Assembly: GCA_951812925.1 (NCBI GenBank)
Contig: OX638371.1
Span: 2,170,001-2,234,000 of the forward strand
From: Calliopum simillimum
Lineage: Eukaryota > Arthropoda > Insecta > Diptera > Lauxaniidae
Direction of reading: 5' to 3'
DNA: 64,000 bases
Part shown: positions 57,458-64,000 of the stretch, one piece after another
How the letters are laid out: the number at the start of each line of letters is the position of its first letter
Numbering within the stretch: the stretch's first letter is position 1
Program-made: the position numbers and the translations under genes
Notes under the pieces: generated by a model
What the model was told of the DNA's origin: nothing
What the model saw: only the letters and a program-made list of their open reading frames with translations
Database searches by the model: none

Positions 57458-57470
57458 ATAATTTCTGAAT

Positions 57471-58350
57471 GGTATATCGCATAAGGTAACGAAGTTTATA
57501 GGAAGTGACAGAGGAGGCCGGACTTACAAAAAATTGCACCTGAGGAGGGGTCCAAAATGTACCATTGAGTAGTTATAGGATTACAACTGATTATCTGACT
57601 TTTTTTAGAAAAAAAATTTCCTTGGGCCCCCCCTTACTTTTTAGAGAAAATTTTTGGCTTAGAGGGTTCAAAAGGATTTCGCAAAGTTATGTTACTTTAA
57701 AGTTGATATTTTAAATTTTTATTCCTACTATTTGACTTTAGCGGCCATTTTAGTATGAAAAAAATCTCATTAGCATACTCTTTTATAATATTTTTTTGAA
57801 TTCTCGTTTAATTTTCTTTAATTCGGTAGTGCATTTGTCATACAAACTTTTTATTTTGAGGGCTGAAAAAAAGAAACTTTGCTATGTAACACACGGGTTA
57901 CTCACATGCGTTGCGCTGCATATGATGTGCGCTTTATCTACTGGTGTTTTTAAACGGAATGTACTTGAAAAGTATTTTTTTCTGACCTCAATTTAAAAAT
58001 TTGGTTTGCATATGCGCTATCGAATTAAAAGAGGTTCCAAAAAAATTAATATAAGGGTATGCTAATAACATCTTTTTCATACTAAAATGGCAGCTAAAGT
58101 CAAAAAGTAGGAATAAAAATTTAAAATATCAACTTTAAAGGTCCAGAATTATTAACTAAAAGCTTTTTATAAAAAAAGTTTTCTCTAAAATGCCAGGGTG
58201 ACTCAAGAAATTTTTTTTTCTAGAAAATGTTAGAAAATCAGATGTAACCCTATAACTTCTAAGACGCCCCCTTCAGGTGCAGTCTTTTGTTAGTCTGGGT
58301 CTCTTCTATCACTTCTCAGAAGTTTCGTAACGTTATGCGATACACCCTGT
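57471..58350. repeat. Foldback element, 880 bp, with 13-bp direct flanks
   Basis: GGTATATCGCATAAGGTAAC and GAAG at 57471 is mirrored by CTTCGTAACGTTATGCGATA-type sequence ending CACCCTGT at 58350. The flanks ATAATTTCTGAAT (57458-57470) and ATAATTTCAGAAT (58352-58364) match at 12/13, suggesting target duplication. Arms contain GGCCGGACTTACAAAAAATT, CTTTAGCGGCCATTTTAGTA and TTCTCGTTTAATTTTCTTTA blocks. The centre at about 57890-57960 includes TGCGTTGCGCTGCATATGAT. It is the same family as 29.27-30.25 kb, 33.09 kb and 61.4 kb. Confidence 0.88.
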
Positions 58351-58364
58351 AATAATTTCAGAAT

Positions 58365-61300
58365 CGTACATTTGCGGTTTTCTTATTACTAACATATTGA
58401 AATACAGTTTCGCTTTTTAAAAGTAATTGAATGCTCTTTACCACGTCGTATGATTAACATTGGTACATATTTTTATTTGGATTTTAAAATCTATCAGAAT
58501 TGTTAAAATGCTAACCAGCTTGTTCAGACAAAATTTATTTCAACGCTATGAATGTTTTTTCCATCATAAAACTTAAACCAAATTATCATGGTCACTTACA
58601 ATAAGTTTTTCGCTTTGGATGCAGCAATAAATGGGGAAAACAAATAACAAAAATGTTGCTAACTTTGCTTCATGCTGCACTTGTATGTAGTAGTGCACAT
58701 GTGAGCATCCCTGTGTAAATGCGTAGCTATAATGCATCCGTTTCCGAGACAAAAGCTTGGTTGTTACGGTAGTTGCGCAAACAAAATTAAGCTCATATCA
58801 CATTAGTAGAGCTTAACTAAACCTTACACAAATGTGAATTCACACACATACATACAAATACATAATACAGCAGCCGTATGAAAATTGTTTATGTTGGAGT
58901 AGCTACACAAAACTACAAATATTCATGTGAGCTAACTGTGCCTTAGTTGAAGCATAATTTTGTCTAAGGTCTTACCAAAGTCTTGTCAAATTTTATGAAA
59001 ATAAAAACAAATGCTGTGAATATTTTTGGTTTTTTACAGATCAATGGAATTAGATAAAACATGCCTTTTTTTGTTCCCATTTTTTTTTTTTATTAATTGA
59101 AGCTATAGAATATGATGACCTGAAAACAAGCTTTCAGTGTTGCCATGTTTTTTTCGTCTAAGCAATATGTTTAAAAAATTACTATAAAATAAAGTTTTAT
59201 TCTCAAAACGCTTAAATAAACACATAAATTTTTAAGGTTGCCAGATGGTTGAATTCGAAAATTTATTTTAAATCTTCATTTTTTTTTACATATGTACGCC
59301 ATTATAATTACACACAAAAAATAATAGCTTAAATCGTTAAAAATTTATCGAACCGAAATTCGGTTCAAGCAAAACTAACAAAAAAAGTTTATCTGAGCGT
59401 TTCTGACACTAAAAATTTCAATTTAGTCAAAAAAGTAAGAAATATCAGATTTTTCAAAATAACCAGGTGGCAACCCTCAAAATCTATGCTTGATTTTTGA
59501 AAAGTTTATTTAATTTTTATTTTTTAAATAAATGGTTTAAGCAAAACTAACAAAAAAACAACAAGGTGGAGAATTATTATGCGGAGAATGACTAAACGGA
59601 GAATAGCAAAATATTTCAAAAATAGTAGTATCACAATGAAAATAGCAATTATTTTTAAGCAAGTTGAACCTGGTGAAAAGCCATTTTCTGACATTAACAA
59701 TTTCAATTTAGTCAAAACAAGTAAGAAATATCAGATTTTCGAAGGGTTAACATGGACAAACAGTAACTGAAATATATGTATACACAAACAATGTCGTAAA
59801 AGCTTTTTTAGAAAATAACGTTATATGCAAACCGGGCAAATTTAATGTACCAACGACCGGTTTGGGACTTAGAATGACTATTTAACAATTTTTGTTATAA
59901 TTTCATAGTAAAATATTAAGAACTATTATTTTTTTAAGCTACTTGTATAGAAGCTTTTGTTAAGTATCCGTTTTAAATGGCTAAAATATTAAATTTTAAA
60001 TTTAAACCGGGACATTGAATGTTACATTTTTTGGAGAATTACCCAGTTATTTTCCGAAAAATCAAATTTAAGTCTAAATAATTATCTCAATATTTTCATA
60101 CGTTCTATCTACGTTCAAACGGCCTGTGTAACAAAACTAAATTAAATAACCAAAATTTAAAAAATTTCTTACGAAAAAAATTTAACGCCTTTCAACAAAA
60201 AGCTAAATTTATTTCTCACACTACCCACTGATATTTCACAGTTATCACACATGATATTGTGACAGATTTGTGACACTGAGTTAAAACCTTGGCGAATGAA
60301 ATGAAACAAAAGCGCATCGCATCCAACACACACACATATTGTTGGGCTTATCTTTCAACTATTTTTCATGTGCAACGTTGACACAATGTTGTGACTAAAT
60401 TGCAGGATGCTGCTGTCAAATAGTCAGTCAGTCAGAGAGCCAGGCAAGCTAAAGCGTTGCATCCTGCTTGTGGCCGCCATTGTTGTCCACAACCTGCGGC
60501 TTTCATTTTGGCAACTTTGTGGAATTTGCTGTCGCAAAAATGTAGCCATGTAATAGTCGGCCAACTTTATATTGCTGTTATTTTGTGGATACCATGCAAG
60601 CAAAGAGTTACGATGCGCTTCCAAAACCGCTGATAATATGTACACAAGTGAATTGAACCAAACTTAACGGTGACATTTTTGTTTTATTTTGATTTCAATG
60701 TATGCATTTTCATATACGTTAGGTAGGCTGTCTATATGATGATGATGACATGTCAGTTATCAAAAAATGATTATCATCATGGCTGGCTAGCATTATTTTG
60801 CTTATATTGTGCTCGCTGTGTACATTGAGCAATCGAGTGGTTTGTGGAAATTGCCACCAAATTTTTTTGATTTTTATTTTTATGGTTTGCTTTAGCATTA
60901 ATGTGTGAGAATATGTTTGGGTTTTTTTTATTTTTCGCATAGATTGTAATTCGAAAGTTTTCGAAAATGGTTTCATACCGGAAAAGCTGACGGAAGTAGT
61001 TGATACGCCATATAAAGTATCAAAGGAACTGTGTAGAAAAAGACATTATTGATTAACTCAGTGATTAAATTAGACAAATAGAATATTAAAAAATCTGGTA
61101 TTAGGTGCATCTACATAAACTGGAGTGTAGAGGCCATTAAATGTCATAGAAATAACAAAGCAGCAAAGGATAAATAAATGAATATGATGATCAAATGATT
61201 CTCAAAATGTTGATTACTTTACTTATGATCTTATGCAACCGAAACTGGTTCGAATTGTATGAAGCAAATAAAAAAAAGTCAGCCCGATGCAGTCCTTAAA

Positions 61301-61394
61301 GTTAAAAGGACGCTTTAAAACAATACTTAGCTCCATCATTGTTTTTCTGAAAAAATGTACATGTATTTTTTGGTCCATTTGGAATCTCTAAGCT
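58365..61394. other. Non-coding, GC-richer patch at 60400-60660
   Basis: This is mostly AT-rich. Repeated phrases TTGGTTTAAGCAAAACTAAC occur near 59370 and 59530 (GGTTCAAGCAAAACTAACAA, GGTTTAAGCAAAACTAACAA) together with TTTCTGACA(T/C)TAA.AATTTCAATTTAGTC, so 59340-59450 and 59520-59720 form a direct duplication. A GC-richer patch at 60400-60660 holds a short plus-strand frame (60407-60553, 48 codons, with a KRCILLVAAIVVHNL run). It may be an exon or a promoter, but no case can be proved. Confidence 0.4.
59340..59740 (+). repeat. Direct duplication, about 110-bp units
   Basis: AAGCAAAACTAACAAAAAAA followed by TTTCTGACA and AATTTCAATTTAGTCAAAA, AGTAAGAAATATCAGATTTT occurs at 59367-59460 and again at 59538-59740, the second copy interrupted by about 120 bp of unrelated sequence. 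Confidence 0.6.
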
Positions 61395-62235
61395 GATGTT
61401 CTGACTTGTTTTACAAAAATAATTTTCTTGGGCTATCCAAATATTCTAGAGACATTTTTTCTATGCAAAACTTTAACTTAATTGACTGGGCATTCTAAGA
61501 AAGTATTTGATTTATAAAGTTTAAAAGGATTTTGCAAAGTTCTAGACCTGTAAAGTTGATATTAAAAATATTTTTTCCTAGCTTTGACTTGGCGGCAATT
61601 TTAGTAAGGAAAAAGTCCCATTAACATACCCATTTGTAGTTTTTTTTAAAATTGTCTTTAAATTTCCTTTAATTTGGTATTCCATTTGTTATACCAATTT
61701 TTTGATTTCTGGTTAGAAAAAAATACTTTTCAACAACAATCCGTTTGAAGGCTCCGAGAGATAAAGCGCAACGCGGGCAAGTTTTGTGTGTGTTGTTACA
61801 TAAAAGTATTTTGTTCTTATCTTAAATTGTAAAATTGATATGGCAAATATGCTATCGAATCAAAGCAAATTTTGCGAGGATTCCAAAAAAATGTATAAAG
61901 GAGCATGTGAATAGAAACTTTTTTATACTACGTATAAAATGGCCGCCAAAGTCAAACAGTAGGTAAAAAAATTTTAAATATCAACTTTACAAAATAATTT
62001 TAAGCCCTATACACCAAATACTCTTTTTTTTATAAAAATGTTTTCCTTAAAACGCTAGGGTGATCTCAGAAATTTTTTTTTTGGTAAAATTGTAAAACAA
62101 ATCAGAAAATCTGTTTTTTCCTTTAACTTTTTAGTAGTATATTTTAGACCTCATCCCACATACAGTTTTTTGTTAACCTTGGCCTCTTCTATCACCTCAG
62201 AGAAATTTCGTAACATTAACGCTTACACCCTGCAT
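61395..62235. repeat. Foldback-family copy, left end eroded
   Basis: The left arm contains GACTTGTTTTACAAAAATAA, GGCTATCC and CCTGTAAAGTTGATATT. The right arm contains TGATCTCAGAAATTTTTTTT, AAAACAAATCAGAAAATCTG and the terminal GGCCTCTTCTATCACCTCAG, TTTCGTAACATT and TTACACCCTG at about 62232. The centre at about 61750-61800 has AAAGCGCAACGCGGGCAAG. The left terminus (GCGATATACC-type) is missing. It ends only about 20 bp before a mariner fragment. Confidence 0.75.
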
Positions 62236-62252
62236 TTTATTTTATATGCATG

Positions 62253-63119
62253 TGGAGGACGAACCTCGAGAAAGACGCTCAAAATCTTCGACTGATTATG
62301 CAAGTGAAGCGCTGGTGAAGATACAAGATTGACCCAGGAAATCATTGCTGAGGAACTGGGCCTGAATGCCATAGCTGTATCGCGAATATCAAAAAATTAT
62401 CTCGGATACACGAAGAAATTTGTACGATGGGCTAATAGAATTTTAAGTAATGCTCAAAAAGAGGCATGTGTGCGTTCTGCTAAGTATTTTCTTGAAAAAT
62501 TCAAAAACGGAGAGTCTAATACTTTTAATTAAATTGTAACAGGTGATGAAGCATGGTTTTACAAGTACGATCCTGAAACCAAACAACGATCCATGGTATG
62601 GAGCCCAGAAGGTGCAAATCCACCTGTCAAATCAAAGCAATAAAAGTAGTGATGTCAGTTTACTTCACCAGAGAGAAACTTCTAGCTGCTATTCCTTTGG
62701 AAAAAGGTCAGACGGTTACTGCTAAGTGGTATACTGAAACCTGCTTACCAAAAGTTTTCCAAAAATTATTGGGAAATCGCCAAAAAAAGGAGCTACTCCG
62801 CTACTTTCTTCATCACGATATTGCGCCAGCTCATACTGCCGATTTTATTGCGCTTTCAGGCATCGAAGAAATTCGTCCAGCACCTTATTCCCCAGATCTA
62901 ACCCCATGTGACTTCTGGTTGTTTCCAAAAATAAAAAAAAATTTCAGGGGGATAGTCTTCAACAGCAATGAGGAGATAATAAATGCGGTTAATGACGAAA
63001 TTGTAAAACTGCAAAAAGCCGATTTTGAAGACTGTTTTTCAAGATGGATTTATCGACTTCAAAAATGTATCAAAATAAATGGCGATTACGTTGAAAAAAT
63101 ACTAACAGATGAAGAATAA
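62253..63119 (+). pseudogene. mariner (DD34D) transposase pseudogene, 5'-truncated
   Basis: A series of frames encodes the mariner transposase minus its first helix-turn-helix: VEDEPRERRSKS (about 62256), LTQEIIAEELG HTH (62330), IVTGDEAWFYKYDP with the first catalytic Asp (about 62534-62575), FLHHDIAPAHT with the second (about 62811) and YSPDLTPCDFWLFPKIK with the third (about 62887), ending LTDEE at 63119. Stop codons after IQD (about 62326) and at 62530-62532 and a shift near 62640 break it; the catalytic D, D, D positions themselves are preserved. The final 170-codon frame is open, so decay is moderate. Its 5' side is cut by the foldback repeat ending at about 62235. The 3' terminal inverted repeat was not located with confidence. 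Confidence 0.88.
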
Positions 63120-63338
63120 AGTTATAAATTTAAAAAAAAGTTTATCCAGTTTTTTCAATTCTACTAAGCGAACTTTTGTCACATTACCCGCACACATTAT
63201 CGCATTACTTTCATTTATTAAATATTATTTTAAACAATCTTAGATAATACCAAAGTAAGGAAAGATATTCAAAAAAGTTGAGGAATCAACGAGCAAAGCT
63301 ATCGCGGCATTCAAAATAATGAAGAAAGGAAAATAAAA

Positions 63339-63640
63339 ATGAGAAGTGAGAAGAGATTCCCAGTGTTAAAATCTAAAAAAGTGAAGCTTTTCAAAGACGT
63401 TTCCTCGAGCGAAACGGAGGAAGTTTCCACTTGCCGAGCTCCGACGATGATGAAAGAGTGGGATAAAAGGCTAAAACTCTACCGAAAATGGATACAGCGT
63501 GTCCATTTTGCAACAAATCCTTTCAGATGTACACAAAAGTTCAAATCTCGATACAATGCTTTCAATGCGAGATAATTTGGGCACACACTGAGTGTTTCCC
63601 AAGACGACAAGCAATTTTTGTGTTCGAATCTTGCTTCTAA
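63339..63640 (+). pseudogene. Possible transposase C-terminal zinc-finger remnant
   Basis: A 50-codon frame from ATG 63488 to 63640 has CPFCNKSF followed by CFQCEIIWAHTECF: the pattern C-x2-C-x15-C-x2-C-x5-H-x2-C. Such fingers close many insect pogo/Tigger-type transposases, where an acidic Ser-rich segment precedes them. Here a SSSETEE and DDDERV-like stretch is present upstream in neighbouring frames (63395-63470), so the gene would be frameshifted. The overlapping 78-codon frame 63339-63575 reads through it in another phase. The identification is tentative. Confidence 0.4.
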
Positions 63641-64000
63641 TCTTACCTATACCAACTAATATTTTTCTTATTTATATATACATATTTTCGCTTTTAACTT
63701 TCTCTATTAATTTAACTTCCCTTAGAAAATGTATATATATATATATATATATTAGGGTGGGCCGATTTGAAAACTGATCTCGGCTACCCCCCTATGTGTA
63801 AGTTCATTCAATTCTGTCAGCAATCAAAAAATTGGGTTCTGTTTTTATGGAAAGTTTACTTGATAGCGTGGAATTGATTATATTTTTAATTTTACAGAAC
63901 AATATACCAAAAATCTATGTACAAATATGAATCGTTTATAATAAATATATATAATTTGACCGATATAATTTTTTGGAATAAATATTATCAATTTCACGCT
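63641..64000. other. Non-coding end of window with (TA)n microsatellite
   Basis: A (TA)n run lies at about 63730-63753, followed by TTAGGGTGGGCCGATTTGAA, which may be the end of another mobile element cut by the window. Nothing else was recognised. Confidence 0.45.

Noticed and set aside
1..64000. tRNA, rRNA, bacterial operon features, ribosome binding sites
   Set aside because: None recognised; the sequence is a nuclear insect-type region. A tRNAscan run would be needed to exclude tRNAs fully.

Overview
This is a eukaryotic, strongly AT-rich window with spliced genes, polyglutamine tracts, GT-AG introns and dense Tc1/mariner, LINE and foldback repeats. Protein families (MADF-BESS regulators, Six4, DUF1091 secreted proteins) point to a higher fly (Brachycera). 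The large repeat load favours a tephritid-type genome over Drosophila, but that is inference.

Seven protein-coding genes can be supported. (1) Minus strand, 3449-8941: a five-exon gene with two MADF domains and a C-terminal BESS motif (784 aa). (2) Minus strand, 12063-21311: the Six4 homeobox gene in four exons (384 aa). (3) Plus strand, 39032-40081: an unspliced 349-aa protein of unknown function with a hydrophobic C-terminal half; a truncated inverted copy of its 5' end lies at 32607-33056. (4) Plus strand, 45781-47462: hydroxyacylglutathione hydrolase (glyoxalase II), three exons. (5) Plus strand, 47727-49931: an IQ-motif protein resembling SPATA17, five exons. (6) Minus strand, 50026-50867: a secreted DUF1091-type protein, three exons, tail-to-tail with gene 5. 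(7) Minus strand, 54366-56374: the last exon of a cysteine-rich, mucin-like single-pass membrane protein whose first exon is not found here. Exon joins were made by eye from splice consensus, and reading phase agrees at every junction.

The rest is repeat-rich. There are at least eight long imperfect inverted repeats (0.5-1.9 kb). Two of them are flanked by long direct repeats, and two families recur: 29.3/33.1/57.5/61.4 kb, and 22.3/35.6/48.7 kb. There are about a dozen short TIR elements (MITEs). There is also a probable 1.9-kb hAT-like element inside the MADF gene, a 5'-truncated LINE and a decayed Tc1/mariner inside the Six4 intron, two further mariner fossils, and elements carrying 142-bp and about 120-bp GC-box tandem arrays.

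The genes do not form a pathway. Six4 and the MADF protein are nuclear regulators, glyoxalase II is metabolic, and the others are a putative calmodulin-binding protein, a secreted protein and membrane proteins. The most unusual aspect is the density and nesting of foldback elements, several of which would make long hairpin RNA if transcribed.
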